A model generated the notes under the pieces. It was not told the DNA's origin, did no database searches, and saw nothing but the letters and a program-made list of their open reading frames with translations. DNA of 64,000 nt, taken from positions 34,959 to 98,958 of the forward strand of contig JAEZZO010000053.1 in NCBI GenBank assembly GCA_023418475.1. Reading direction: 5' to 3'. The position numbers and the translations under genes were made by a program. Shown here piece after piece: positions 34,398 through 43,708 of the stretch (its first letter is position 1; every line of letters starts with the position of its first letter). This stretch comes from Bacillota bacterium (lineage in GTDB: Bacteria > Bacillota > Clostridia > Lachnospirales > Lachnospiraceae).

Positions 34398-34997
34398 ATG
34401 GCGAAGGATTTTTTAACTGCAGTAGCAGAAAGACGTACCTATTATGGTATCAGCAAAGAAGTAGATGTATCAGATAACAGAATAAAAGAAATTATTGATC
34501 ATACGGTAAAGTATACACCATCCGCATTCAATTCACAAAGTACAAGGGTGATTTTACTTTTGGGTAATCAGCATGATCACTTATGGGAGATGGCCAAGGA
34601 AGCGTTAAGAAAGATTGTACCTCCGGATCAGTTTGGATCTACGGAAGGGAAGATAAATTCCTTTAAAAATGGATATGGAACCATTTTATTCTTTGAAGAT
34701 ATGAGTATAGTGGAAGGACTGCAAAAACAATTTGCCTTGTATAAGGATAACTTTCCAATCTGGTCACAGCAGTCGAACGGTATGCACCAATATGTTATTT
34801 GGACAGCATTAGAAGAGGAAGGTCTGGGCGTATCACTGCAGCATTACAATGAAGTTATTGAGAATGATGTTAAGAAGGAATGGAAGGTGCCTGATAATTG
34901 GAAGCTTATTGCACAAATGCCATTTGGTAAACCCACAGCAGCTCCGGACGCAAAAGATTATCTGCCGATTGAGGAACGAGTTAAGGCGTTCCAATAG
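34398..34997 (+). CDS. Nitroreductase-family FMN oxidoreductase
   Basis: Cytoplasmic flavoprotein of 199 residues of the nitroreductase fold (HBN1/oxidoreductase-like group). FMN-contacting features include AERRTYYGISK near the N-terminus, YTPSAFNSQSTRVILL and ALEEEGLGVSLQHYN. GGAGG is 5 nt before ATG 34398. It lies 118 nt after the peroxidase and may share its transcript, which fits a redox-stress role. Natural substrate unknown. Confidence 0.9.
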   Translation: MAKDFLTAVAERRTYYGISKEVDVSDNRIKEIIDHTVKYTPSAFNSQSTRVILLLGNQHDHLWEMAKEALRKIVPPDQFGSTEGKINSFKNGYGTILFFEDMSIVEGLQKQFALYKDNFPIWSQQSNGMHQYVIWTALEEEGLGVSLQHYNEVIENDVKKEWKVPDNWKLIAQMPFGKPTAAPDAKDYLPIEERVKAFQ

Positions 34998-35065
34998 GAA
35001 TAGAAAGAAAAGGATACTCAGCATTTAATTGAATTAAGATATTTTTGGATAATGTAAAATACAGT

Positions 35066-35153
35066 AAGGTGTTTCAAGAGATTGTTTTACTTCCTATAAG
35101 ACAAATGATATATCATTGGATTAAGAAGAAAATTACTTTTGGAACACCTTTTT
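35066..35153 (+). terminator. Long-loop hairpin with T-run
   Basis: AAGGTGTTTCAAGAG (35066-35080) pairs imperfectly with CTTTTGGAACACCTT (35136-35150), followed by TTT. The loop holds a second palindrome, ATGATATATCAT (35105-35116). Likely terminator of the nitroreductase transcript. Confidence 0.5.
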
Positions 35154-35157
35154 ATAT

Positions 35158-35228
35158 TGCGTTATGGGAATATAGATACACGTAAAACCACTTGGTAAAT
35201 CATTTCTAGACTTTGATACTTAAATTCT
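35158..35228 (+). repeat. Dispersed palindromic repeat A, right half only
   Basis: The segment GGTAAATCATTTCTAGACTT (from about 35194) matches the right arm of repeat A copy 1 (GGTAAATCATTTTTAGTCTT), preceded by GTTATGGGAATATAGAT, like its centre. The left arm is missing or too diverged to see. The rest of the 344-nt gap shows nothing else. Confidence 0.5.
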
Positions 35229-35341
35229 ATCATAAGACTCTGAAAATCGATTTCTCATACCCCTCTTTTATTATCTTAATAATCAGTGTTGTAATTTATC
35301 ATTTCATGTCAGATAACACTCGCTCAGCACAGATTTCCCGC

Positions 35342-36976
35342 CTAACTACGGAGAAGCTTTACCTTTTTCATTATCTGCACCAATGCTTTGCCCTTAGGCA
35401 GACCAACCAGTTCATGTTCACTTACAGCTCCTAACTTAATGATTAAAATGAAGTAAACAGCCCCCGCTATTAGGATTGAGACAAAGAGAGATATAATATT
35501 ATTATTGCAGATTCTATAGACACCAATATAGGATAGTGCAGCAACAATTCCCATTACGACTGATGCAGCAAGTGGCAGCAGAAAGGTCATTTTTATATTC
35601 TGCCGGTAGCCCAGATGCTTCTTAATTGCATAGCCATTTAAGATACACATGATAAGAGAATAGGTTACAGTAGCTGCGGCAAGGCCATACAGATCCCATT
35701 TTGTAAAGAATAATATGACGAAAAGTACTATAGTCTGCAGGACAAGAGATACCAGGGCGTTGATAACAGGAAGATTTACCTTGCCAATTCCCTGCAGTAC
35801 GGCATTGGTTAAAGTGGATAAGGAGTAAAAAATTATCGTAATACTCATGCATTTTAATAAGGATGCCGCCAGCATCAGAGACTGCTTTTGCGGGAAGAGA
35901 AGCTGGACCACCGGACGGGCAAGTACGGCTAACCCGATTGCAGCCGGAATAGATATCATCATAGTAGTCCGGGTTGCCATCTCAATCTTTCTGTTTGTTT
36001 CTTTCATATTACCTTGAATAAAAGTTCCTGCGATTGCCGGAAGCATTGCAGCCGACATGGCGGAGGCGATAGCTATGGGGATATTGGATATGACAACCGC
36101 CTTTCCGGCAAAAATTCCATAAGAAGCGGCTACCATTGTTTCCTCAATACCCTTCCAGTACATATTTATTTTCGTATAAATGGTCTGGTTTAAAGAAGTA
36201 CTTAAATTATAGATAAAGGTACTCAGTATAATGGGTGTGACCGTCAATATAATTCTTCGGGTAAGACTTTTATAGGATGAGATTTTACTTTCGGAGTCCT
36301 GGCGTAGCCTTTTCATAATTATATTTTTATTATAAAGATAAACCAGCAGCATAAATAGTAGTGCGATTATAACACCTGCGCCGGTTCCGATTGCACTACC
36401 GGCAGCCCCATAAATGGCTTTTGTGGTTGCGCTCTCATCAGCAACCGTCTGCATCAGTAGATAAGCCGCCGTTATACTGATCACTGCATTCAAAATCTGT
36501 TCTAAAATCTGAGAGATTGAAGTTTGCGTCATCGTTCTGTGTGCCTGAAAATAACCTCTGAATACACCCAGAAAACCGGAGAGGAGTATGGTAGGAGAAA
36601 ATACCCGGAGTACCATGGCTGAGTTTTTTTCTACCAGAAAACCGGCGCAGAAAAATGTCAGGAGGCTTGCTGCACCCCCGACAATAAGGACATAGATCAG
36701 GGCACAACGAAAAATTCTCTGGGCATTTTTATATTCTTTCAAATACAGTTTTTGTGAGATTTCTTTCGAGATTGCGGAAGGAATGCTATAGGAGGATACC
36801 AGCAAAATAATGGTATAAATATTATAAGCGGAGCTATAATAACCATTGCCCTCGTCACCAATGATCTGGGTTAACGGACTACGGTATAAAATTCCGATAA
36901 TTCTGCATAAAATTCCTGCAAAAGCGAGAATACCTGCTTGCTTTATGAAATTTGTTTTTTTATTAAGATTTGGCAT
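35342..36976 (-). CDS. SpoVB/MurJ-like polysaccharide flippase
   Basis: Integral membrane protein of 544 residues, MOP superfamily (SpoVB/YtgP/MurJ group), with about 14 helices that flip lipid-linked sugars across the membrane. Family blocks: FIKQAGILAFAGILCRIIGILYR at the N-terminus, YYSSAYNIYTIILLVSSYSIPSAISKEIS, GVFRGYFQAHRTM and LSTLTNAVLQGIGKVNLPV. Members serve lipid II or spore/exopolysaccharide precursors. The ribosome site is weak (AAGGA 12 nt upstream). The gene stands alone. Which lipid it moves cannot be told. Confidence 0.92.
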   Translation of the reverse strand: MPNLNKKTNFIKQAGILAFAGILCRIIGILYRSPLTQIIGDEGNGYYSSAYNIYTIILLVSSYSIPSAISKEISQKLYLKEYKNAQRIFRCALIYVLIVGGAASLLTFFCAGFLVEKNSAMVLRVFSPTILLSGFLGVFRGYFQAHRTMTQTSISQILEQILNAVISITAAYLLMQTVADESATTKAIYGAAGSAIGTGAGVIIALLFMLLVYLYNKNIIMKRLRQDSESKISSYKSLTRRIILTVTPIILSTFIYNLSTSLNQTIYTKINMYWKGIEETMVAASYGIFAGKAVVISNIPIAIASAMSAAMLPAIAGTFIQGNMKETNRKIEMATRTTMMISIPAAIGLAVLARPVVQLLFPQKQSLMLAASLLKCMSITIIFYSLSTLTNAVLQGIGKVNLPVINALVSLVLQTIVLFVILFFTKWDLYGLAAATVTYSLIMCILNGYAIKKHLGYRQNIKMTFLLPLAASVVMGIVAALSYIGVYRICNNNIISLFVSILIAGAVYFILIIKLGAVSEHELVGLPKGKALVQIMKKVKLLRS

Positions 36977-37205
36977 AGGTTATTTTATCCTTATTTTTGT
37001 ATTCAATTGGAACACAAATAATAAGTATTCCGCCCACTATTCTACCATTAAAAAACAATTTGTCAAAGTGAATATCAGAATAAAAATAGATAAATTTGGT
37101 ACTGTTTAAAAAATAAATTATAAGGTGGGGTAATCTTCCTGGAAATAATGTATTCGATAGGTTAAAGGTTGCCTAGTATTATCTATGAATATAACCCGGA
37201 ATGAT

Positions 37206-37282
37206 TTTACATAAACTCTACAATTTGTTTCATTTATTTAACAATATTGTGATATTAGATTTTACAATAGCAAGGCTATAAT
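37206..37282 (+). promoter_or_regulatory. Pho-box-like direct repeats and -10 before pstS
   Basis: Hexamers TTTACA (37206), TCTACA (37217), TTTCAT (37228) and TAACAA (37239) lie exactly 11 bp apart, and TTTACA recurs in phase at 37261. TATAAT is at 37277-37282 with no good -35. This matches the TT(A/T/C)ACA-N5 repeat pattern of Gram-positive PhoP boxes. The remaining gap 36977-37205 holds only the divergent flippase leader. Confidence 0.65.
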
Positions 37283-37337
37283 GTACATGTAATTAAGTAA
37301 AGTACGAAAAAATAATAGAAAAGATAGGAGAGGTCTT

Positions 37338-38486
37338 ATGAAAAAGTATTTATCAGTCGTTTTATTAGTAGCATTAGTAGTTTCAGGCTTCAGCTACATA
37401 CCGCAGACAACCTCAGCAGCATCCGTATCAGGAACCGTTGTATTCTCCGGCTCTACTTCAGTTAATCCTCTTATTCAGGCACTTGCAGAAGCATTTATGG
37501 CAAAAAATACCGCTGTGAAAATCATTGAACAAAACGTAACAGGTTCCGGTTCCGGAATCACCGATGCAAAAAATCTTGATAGCGGTGTAGATTTTGGTAT
37601 GTCAAGCAGAAATATAACCGAAGAGGAAGCAAAATCCTTAAATAAAATTCAGATTTGCCTGGATGGTCTAGCAGTGGTTGTAAATAAAAAGAATCCTTTA
37701 GCAGAGACTACTCCGGAACAGCTTTACAAAATTTATACCAGAGATACTTCTGCACAGAATTGGAATCAGATTTCCGGTTCTTACACAAGCAGCGTAAAAA
37801 TTGCTCCCTTCGGACGGGAAGCAGGCTCCGGCACAAGAAGTTGTTTTGAAGATTTCTTTAAAGCAGATTACGGCACAGCACTTCCTGGCGGATATGATGT
37901 AAATCTTGATGGCTCACTTGCAAGCACAGGTGTTATGCAGACATCTGTTCAGAAAAATTCCGGTGCAATCGGTTATATGTCCTTAGGCGATCTGGATGAA
38001 GCGAAGGTAAAGGCACTCAAAATTGATGGTGTGGAAGCTTCTAAGTATACAGTTGCAGATGGAACCTATGCAATAAAAAGACCTTTCTTACTTGTTTATA
38101 ATAAAAACAAACAGATAACACCCGCAGCGCAGGCGTTCCTTGACTTTGTATCAAGTGCAGATGGCCAGGCAATCATTGATAAGATGGGATTTGTTAAGAA
38201 CAACCTGGTTAGAGTAAAAGCAACCGATATTACATTAAGAAGTACCTCTGTTACAGTAAAGGCTGGTTCCAAATATTCATTAACTCCGGCTGTTCTTCCT
38301 GAAGATACTGCCAACCAAAAGTTAACATTTACTTCTTCCAACAACGCTGTTGCAAAAGTATCTGACGCAGGTATGATTATCGGTGTAAAAGCCGGAACTG
38401 CAACAATTACGGTTAAGACAACAGATGGTTCGAATATCGTAAAAATCTGTAAAGTAAAGGTTACAAAGCCCGGTAAAAGCAAATAA
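37338..38486 (+). CDS. pstS: Phosphate-binding protein PstS fused to Big_2 domain
   Basis: Phosphate-binding component of the Pst importer, 382 residues. Signal peptide about 1-31 (cleavage after TSAA) without a lipobox Cys. The binding domain (about 34-290) has FSGSTSVNPLIQALAEAF, GSGSGITD and FGREAGSGTR, which contact phosphate. A bacterial Ig-like Big_2 domain (about 297-378: VTVKAGSKYSLTPAVLPEDTA ... VAKVSDAGMIIGVKAGTATITV) is fused at the C-terminus. With no lipid anchor, it may attach to the wall through Big_2 (inference). Confidence 0.95.
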   Translation: MKKYLSVVLLVALVVSGFSYIPQTTSAASVSGTVVFSGSTSVNPLIQALAEAFMAKNTAVKIIEQNVTGSGSGITDAKNLDSGVDFGMSSRNITEEEAKSLNKIQICLDGLAVVVNKKNPLAETTPEQLYKIYTRDTSAQNWNQISGSYTSSVKIAPFGREAGSGTRSCFEDFFKADYGTALPGGYDVNLDGSLASTGVMQTSVQKNSGAIGYMSLGDLDEAKVKALKIDGVEASKYTVADGTYAIKRPFLLVYNKNKQITPAAQAFLDFVSSADGQAIIDKMGFVKNNLVRVKATDITLRSTSVTVKAGSKYSLTPAVLPEDTANQKLTFTSSNNAVAKVSDAGMIIGVKAGTATITVKTTDGSNIVKICKVKVTKPGKSK

Positions 38487-38515
38487 CGATTTCAAAATTA
38501 AGTAGATTTGAATTT

Positions 38516-38540
38516 TGGCACTGCTTGAAAGGCAGTGCCA
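38516..38540 (+). terminator. Attenuator-like hairpin between pstS and pstC
   Basis: TGGCACTGC (38516-38524) and GCAGTGCCA (38532-38540) form a 9-bp stem with a 7-nt loop and a weak T tract. It would leave more pstS mRNA than pstCAB mRNA. Confidence 0.6.
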
Positions 38541-38735
38541 TTCGTTAATTTGTGATGCAACAGTTGTTTATTTATCTATAATAGGATTTTAGTATCCAAA
38601 GTCACCGCACAATTAGTAATATAATTTAGGTGCAGGCTGACGAAGCTACCCTTCCGGTAATTGAAGAACTTATAAGTTTTAATGTTATCCTGTTTGATAA
38701 TAGATAGCACATGAATAGAAAGGAAAGGAGAAGGT

Positions 38736-39614
38736 ATGTATAATCAGAAAATGAAACTATATAATAATATTTTTAAGGTAATTGTTTTCCTCTTTTCACT
38801 CATTACGATAATTTCCGTTATTTTAATTGGAGCCTTCATGATTATAAATGGAGGTCCCAGTATAGCGAAAGTCGGTCTGAAAGAGTTCTTATTCAGCTCA
38901 GTCTGGAATTCCGCAGATGACCCTCCGCAATATGGGATATTGGCATTTATATTATCATCCTTTTATTCAACCTTTTTTACAGTATTAATTGCTGTTCCGA
39001 TTTCTATTCTGGTGGCATTAGCTATTGGACAGTTGATGCCAAGAAGAATTGGTACGGTTATTCGGTCAATTATCAGCTTACTTGCCGGTATTCCATCGGT
39101 TATTTATGGATTTATGGGACTTATCTTTATTGTTCCATTTGTACAACAGTTATTTAATCTCTCTTCCGGCTTAACGATGCTATCTGCGATTATAGTATTA
39201 ATTATCATGACGCTGCCAACCATTATCAGTGTCAGTGAAACAAGTATCAATGCAGTAAATAAAGGATATCTGGAAGCAGCATATGCTTTAGGGGTAAGAA
39301 AGGAATATGCTCTTTTTACCATTGTTTTACCGGCTGCAAAATCAGGAATTATGGCAGCAGTACTTCTTGGAGTGGGAAGAGCAATCGGTGAGACCATGGC
39401 CGTTATCATGGTAGCCGGAAATATTCCGCAGATGCCTTCGATGTTAAAACCGGTACGTTTTCTGACCACAGCAATTATTACAGAGATGTCTTATGCGACG
39501 GAACAAACCAGGGGAGTGTTAATTGGAATTGGACTGGTGCTGTTTGTATTTATTTTCATAATCAATTCTATTTTTCATTTTTTAATAAAAAAGGCAGGTA
39601 TTTCAAATGGATAA
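38736..39614 (+). CDS. pstC: Phosphate ABC transporter permease PstC
   Basis: Membrane subunit of 292 residues with six helices. The first is at about 13-36, and a long outer loop (GGPSIAKVGLKEFLFSSVWNSADDPPQYG) precedes the transport core. The EAA-type loop AAYALGVRKEYALFTIVLPAAKSGI contacts PstB. AAAGGAG stands 6-7 nt before ATG. It follows pstS after 249 nt that hold one hairpin, and pstA overlaps its end by 8 nt. Confidence 0.96.
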   Translation: MYNQKMKLYNNIFKVIVFLFSLITIISVILIGAFMIINGGPSIAKVGLKEFLFSSVWNSADDPPQYGILAFILSSFYSTFFTVLIAVPISILVALAIGQLMPRRIGTVIRSIISLLAGIPSVIYGFMGLIFIVPFVQQLFNLSSGLTMLSAIIVLIIMTLPTIISVSETSINAVNKGYLEAAYALGVRKEYALFTIVLPAAKSGIMAAVLLGVGRAIGETMAVIMVAGNIPQMPSMLKPVRFLTTAIITEMSYATEQTRGVLIGIGLVLFVFIFIINSIFHFLIKKAGISNG

Positions 39615-40485
39615 AAATTCATATGAGAAGCGTTTAAGACCTGGCGTAATAGCAATACGGGTTTTGATTTATACCGTTACCGCAGCGGTGATTGTTTTAG
39701 TTGTTTCTATTATTACATATCTGATTATCAAGGGACTTCCCTATATCAACTGGGAATTCCTTTTCCAGGCACCTTCCCGCCTGGAACAAACCTATGGAAT
39801 TGCACCCATGATAATCAATACATTATATATTGTCTTTATTACGCTTGTCATATCCATTCCGATTGGAATAGGGACAGCAATTTATCTGGCGGAATATTCG
39901 AAGCCGGGAATTTTTATAGCAGCTTTCCGTTTTGCAATCGAAATTCTTGCGGGGATTCCTTCCATTGTATACGGTTTGTTCGGTCTGGCTTTTTTTGTCA
40001 ATGCACTCAAGATTGGAAATGGCAGCGGTTCTATGTTGTCAGGAGCGCTCACCTGTGCACTGATTGTTTTGCCGACAATGATACGGACGACAGAGGAGGC
40101 GTTACTGCAGGTAAATCCGACTTACCGGGAAGCGGCATTTTCCCTGGGAGCCTCTAAGCTGCATATTATACGTACAATTTTGGTGCCTTGTGCACTGCCG
40201 GGTATTGTTGTTGCCGTAATTTTAAGCATTGGACGAATCGTTAGTGAATCAGCTGCGCTTATCTATACTGCAGGAGTGGATTATACAATACCGACGCATC
40301 TGACAAAGCATGTCATTGAACCCGGGGCAGGGCTTACGGTGCAGCTTTACCTGTATGCGACCGAAGGAGGTTCTCCGGACTGGGTTCCTTATGCCATGGC
40401 AGCTATTTTAATGATACTGGTATTTTTGATTAATCTTACGGCGAATATTATAGCAAGCCTATTTAAGAAGAAAGTGAGCAATTAA
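39607..40485 (+). CDS. pstA: Phosphate ABC transporter permease PstA
   Basis: Second membrane subunit, 292 residues. Six helices, the PstA loop INWEFLFQAPSRLEQTYGIAP after helix 1, and the EAA motif EAAFSLGASKLHIIRTILVPCALPGI. The start overlaps pstC by 8 nt and pstB follows after 2 nt, so the three are translated together. The length is standard. Confidence 0.96.
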   Translation: MDKNSYEKRLRPGVIAIRVLIYTVTAAVIVLVVSIITYLIIKGLPYINWEFLFQAPSRLEQTYGIAPMIINTLYIVFITLVISIPIGIGTAIYLAEYSKPGIFIAAFRFAIEILAGIPSIVYGLFGLAFFVNALKIGNGSGSMLSGALTCALIVLPTMIRTTEEALLQVNPTYREAAFSLGASKLHIIRTILVPCALPGIVVAVILSIGRIVSESAALIYTAGVDYTIPTHLTKHVIEPGAGLTVQLYLYATEGGSPDWVPYAMAAILMILVFLINLTANIIASLFKKKVSN

Positions 40486-40487
40486 GA

Positions 40488-41237
40488 ATGGGTATCTTTA
40501 CAACGAAAAACGTATGTCTGTATTACGGTGATAAGCCAGCGCTTAATAATGTATCGTTGGATATTAGAAAAAACGAAATTACAGCACTGATCGGTCCCTC
40601 CGGCTGCGGCAAATCAACTTTTCTCAGAGTATTAAACCGTATGAATGATATTATTCCGAATTGCACAACGACCGGAGAAGTGATCTTTGATAAGATTAAT
40701 ATTTATGATAATAAAATTGATCCGATGCTAATTCGTAAGAAAATAGGCATGGTATTTCAAAAGCCAAATCCATTTCCTCTAAGTATCTATGATAATATTG
40801 CTTATGCACCGAGATACCACGGGAAAAAAAGGGCACAGCTGGATGAAATTGTAGAAACCAGCCTTAAGGCAGCGGCTCTCTGGGATGAGGTAAAGGACCG
40901 GTTAAAAAAGAGTGCGCTTTCCCTATCCGGCGGACAGCAGCAGCGTCTTTGCATAGCAAGGACAATGGCACTTAATCCGGAAGTGATATTACTGGATGAA
41001 GCAACCAGTGCGCTTGATCCCATATCTACTTATAAAATTGAAGATTTACTGGTAAAACTAAAGAATACTTATACCGTGGTAATTGTTACGCATAATATGC
41101 AGCAGGCAACTCGTATTGCGGACAGAACAGCCTTTTTCCTGCTGGGAGATTTGGTTGAGTATGATATAACGGAGAATATTTTCACAAATCCCAAGAATCA
41201 GAAAACACTGGATTATGTGAGCGGACATTTTGGATAG
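40488..41237 (+). CDS. pstB: Phosphate ABC transporter ATPase PstB
   Basis: ATPase of 249 residues. Walker A GPSGCGKST, Q-loop VFQKPNPFPLSIYDNIAYAPR (a PstB hallmark), signature LSGGQQQRL, Walker B VILLDEATSALDPIS and switch His in VTHNMQQA. The ribosome site is weak, in keeping with coupling to pstA. No phoU follows: the operon ends at the hairpin at 41275. Confidence 0.97.
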   Translation: MGIFTTKNVCLYYGDKPALNNVSLDIRKNEITALIGPSGCGKSTFLRVLNRMNDIIPNCTTTGEVIFDKINIYDNKIDPMLIRKKIGMVFQKPNPFPLSIYDNIAYAPRYHGKKRAQLDEIVETSLKAAALWDEVKDRLKKSALSLSGGQQQRLCIARTMALNPEVILLDEATSALDPISTYKIEDLLVKLKNTYTVVIVTHNMQQATRIADRTAFFLLGDLVEYDITENIFTNPKNQKTLDYVSGHFG

Positions 41238-41274
41238 GAAAGCGGGTAAATATGATTAAATTAGCAAATCCATA

Positions 41275-41308
41275 AAAACAAGAGAGCCAGATACGGCTCT
41301 CTGTTTTT
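41275..41308 (+). terminator. Terminator of the pst operon
   Basis: AGAGAGCC (41281-41288) and GGCTCTCT (41295-41302) with flanking AAAAACA and GTTTTT form a strong stem with one bulge and a T-run, which runs straight into repeat C copy 2. Confidence 0.85.
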
Positions 41309-41440
41309 ATTTCATAGGATTCGACCAATGAAATAAAACACTTATGGGGATGCGCAGCTACGCGCGCAGCACAAAAGCTGTGCATAATTGATTTATAATG
41401 GCAAGAGTATGCCATATACACTTTTGTTCACTTGTCTGTG
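41304..41440 (+). repeat. Dispersed structured repeat C, copy 2
   Basis: Same order as copy 1: a hairpin TTTTATTTCAT / ATGAAATAAAA with loop including TTCGACC, then GGGGATGCGCAGCTACGCGC, then GCACAAAAGCTGTGC and, after about 45 nt, CACTTTTGTTC that can pair with it. The middle is diverged but the pairing is kept. It occupies most of the 318-nt gap 41238-41555. Confidence 0.7.
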
Positions 41441-41555
41441 AAGTGTAACGGCGAAAATAATTCTGGTAATAGTTGCATTCGAGCTATTGACAATGTGGTT
41501 AGAAGGTGCTAACCTATCTATGAATAAAAAATAAAATATTCATAGGTGAAAAATA

Positions 41556-42176
41556 ATGGGAAAAGCATATTCAGAAAAAGAACGTGACGAAATACAGAAA
41601 CAGTTGCGCAAGGTTGGACTGCGAATGTTTGCTGAAAAAGGCATTAAGAAGATGTCTGTTCAAGAATTGACACAGGAGGTTGGAATTGCACAAGGCGGCT
41701 TCTACACATTCTATGACAGTAAGGAAGCTTTTTTGTTTGATTTAATGAGAATTCGTGTGGATGAAAAGCTGTCGATAAGATATGAGAACAGAGGGGATAC
41801 ATTGTCTGATCCGATCTGCTACATAGTGAAATGGGTGTTTGATGAGGGAATGCATTTGAAAGAAAATAAAGCTTTTAATAACAGTATTAGTGATTCCATT
41901 AATTTTTTTACCAATTGCGGCATAAAAGGACGCATGCAGATTGGAAATGGTTATATGAATTATTTTCGTAAATTAGCAGAATACTGGAATGAAAACGGTT
42001 TTCAGACTGAACTGGATTATGATGGCCTATTAAATACGATAACAGCGGCAGGAATTCTATTTTCGAATGCAGATATGATAGGAGAGCCATATTTTGCGCA
42101 GATTTATTTTACTTTCTGTGATTCGTCAGTACGGAGATTTCTAATTGTAAGAAAAAGAGAAAGCTATGATGAGTGA
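41556..42176 (+). CDS. TetR-family regulator
   Basis: Regulator of 206 residues. The N-terminal HTH (about 14-60) reads RMFAEKGIKKMSVQELTQEVGIAQGGFYTFYDSKEAFLFDLM, the TetR pattern. The ligand-binding C-terminal domain is variable. The stop overlaps the start of the MATE efflux gene by 11 nt, so it most likely regulates that pump as a drug-sensing repressor. No obvious operator palindrome is seen directly upstream. Confidence 0.92.
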   Translation: MGKAYSEKERDEIQKQLRKVGLRMFAEKGIKKMSVQELTQEVGIAQGGFYTFYDSKEAFLFDLMRIRVDEKLSIRYENRGDTLSDPICYIVKWVFDEGMHLKENKAFNNSISDSINFFTNCGIKGRMQIGNGYMNYFRKLAEYWNENGFQTELDYDGLLNTITAAGILFSNADMIGEPYFAQIYFTFCDSSVRRFLIVRKRESYDE

Positions 42177-43521
42177 TAATAATCAGCTGGATGAGCGCTA
42201 TATTCGTCTTACGAAAGCTCCACTTATGCCATTGCTGATTAAAATGGCAATTCCAACAATGATTGGCATGATGGTAAATGCAATTTATAACATGACGGAT
42301 ACCTATTTTATTGGAAAATTAAATAGAGCAGACTGGACAGCCGCAATCGGAGTTGTGTTTTCTTATCTATCTATAATACAGGCCATCGGTTTCTGGTTTG
42401 GTTATGGTTCCGGAAATTATATTGCACGACAGTTGGGAAAGAAGGAGCGGGGTGAGGCGGAGCGGATGGCTGTAACGGGATTTGTAATTTCTCTTGCGGC
42501 AGGAATGATCCTCATGATAATTAGCCTGTTCTTTATTAAGCCTTTGGCGTTATTACTGGGTGCCGGTGCTACAGATGAGATGCTGACTGCAAGTATTTCA
42601 TATTTGAAAATTATCATATTCTCAGTTCCTTTTATGCTGGGGGCCAATGTCCTCTATAATCAACTTCGTCTTCAGGGGAATGCAAGAGATGGAATGATAG
42701 GTCTGCTGGCCGGCATGATACTGAATATGATCCTGGATCCTATATTTATTTTGGCAATGCACCAGAATGTAGCGGGTGCTGCACTGGCAACCTGTATCGG
42801 GCAAATTACAGGTTTTTTAATTCTTCTATGTCTTGTTGGAAAACATGGAAATGTACCAGTAAATTTTAGGTGTATATGTATTTGTCGTACCTACCTTTTT
42901 GAAATTATTGCAGGTGGAGCACCAAATTTCTGCAGGCAGGGCATCAGCAGTCTGGCAGCTATTCTTCTTAACCAGGCTGCAGGATTATATGGAAGTGCTG
43001 TTGTTGCGGCAATAGCCATCTCGAGCAGAATCCTGACTATGGGCTATGCCTTGGTTATTGGATTTGGGCAAGGCTTTCAGCCGGTCTGTGCAATTAACTA
43101 TGGAGCAAAGAATTACGAAAGAATTAAGAAAGCGTTCCTGTATGAGTGTATCGTTGCAACAGTTTTTCTGACGATCACTTCAATTGTAATGTATTTGTAT
43201 GCACAGCCTATAATAGGTCTGTTTACAGAAGATAAGCAAATTATGGAAATAAGTAATCGCATCCTACAGGCACAATGTCTGGTTTGGCCATTTATGGGGG
43301 TTTATATACTGATAGGAATGCTGCTGCAGAATATTGGACGATTTCTGGATGCAACGTTGGTAACAATAGGAGAGAGTGGAATCTTTTTTATTCCCGCAAT
43401 CCTTATTCTTCCTGAACTATGGGGATTTGATGGTATTGTCTGGGCAAAACCGGCTGCGGGAATAGGCGCATTGCTTTTCTCGGTACTGTTAGGGATAAAA
43501 GCGTGGAAAAAATATTTGTAA
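42166..43521 (+). CDS. MATE-family efflux transporter
   Basis: Cation-coupled drug/toxin exporter of 451 residues with 12 helices in two homologous halves (NorM/DinF type). The first half begins KAPLMPLLIKMAIPTMIGMMVNAIYNMTDTYFIG and contains NQLRLQGNARDGMIGLLAGMILNMILDPIFI. The second half contains GAPNFCRQGISSLAAILLNQAAG and GFGQGFQPVCAINYGAKNYERI. Start at 42166 or 42169, inside the TetR gene end. Substrates unknown. Confidence 0.94.
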   Translation: MMSDNNQLDERYIRLTKAPLMPLLIKMAIPTMIGMMVNAIYNMTDTYFIGKLNRADWTAAIGVVFSYLSIIQAIGFWFGYGSGNYIARQLGKKERGEAERMAVTGFVISLAAGMILMIISLFFIKPLALLLGAGATDEMLTASISYLKIIIFSVPFMLGANVLYNQLRLQGNARDGMIGLLAGMILNMILDPIFILAMHQNVAGAALATCIGQITGFLILLCLVGKHGNVPVNFRCICICRTYLFEIIAGGAPNFCRQGISSLAAILLNQAAGLYGSAVVAAIAISSRILTMGYALVIGFGQGFQPVCAINYGAKNYERIKKAFLYECIVATVFLTITSIVMYLYAQPIIGLFTEDKQIMEISNRILQAQCLVWPFMGVYILIGMLLQNIGRFLDATLVTIGESGIFFIPAILILPELWGFDGIVWAKPAAGIGALLFSVLLGIKAWKKYL

Positions 43522-43708
43522 TACAGCATTGCGGTATTAGGATTGACAGTTTGTAAAGAAAATGTATATTACCGGGTAGGAAGGAATTATTTTTTATTTA
43601 GTTTTAATGCCTGTGCGCAGGATGGAGGTTAGATTGAAAAATTAATTTTCACACGGTAATTTGTGTGCTGTACAATCGCTACACTTTGGAAAGGGCATGG
43701 TTATTAAT

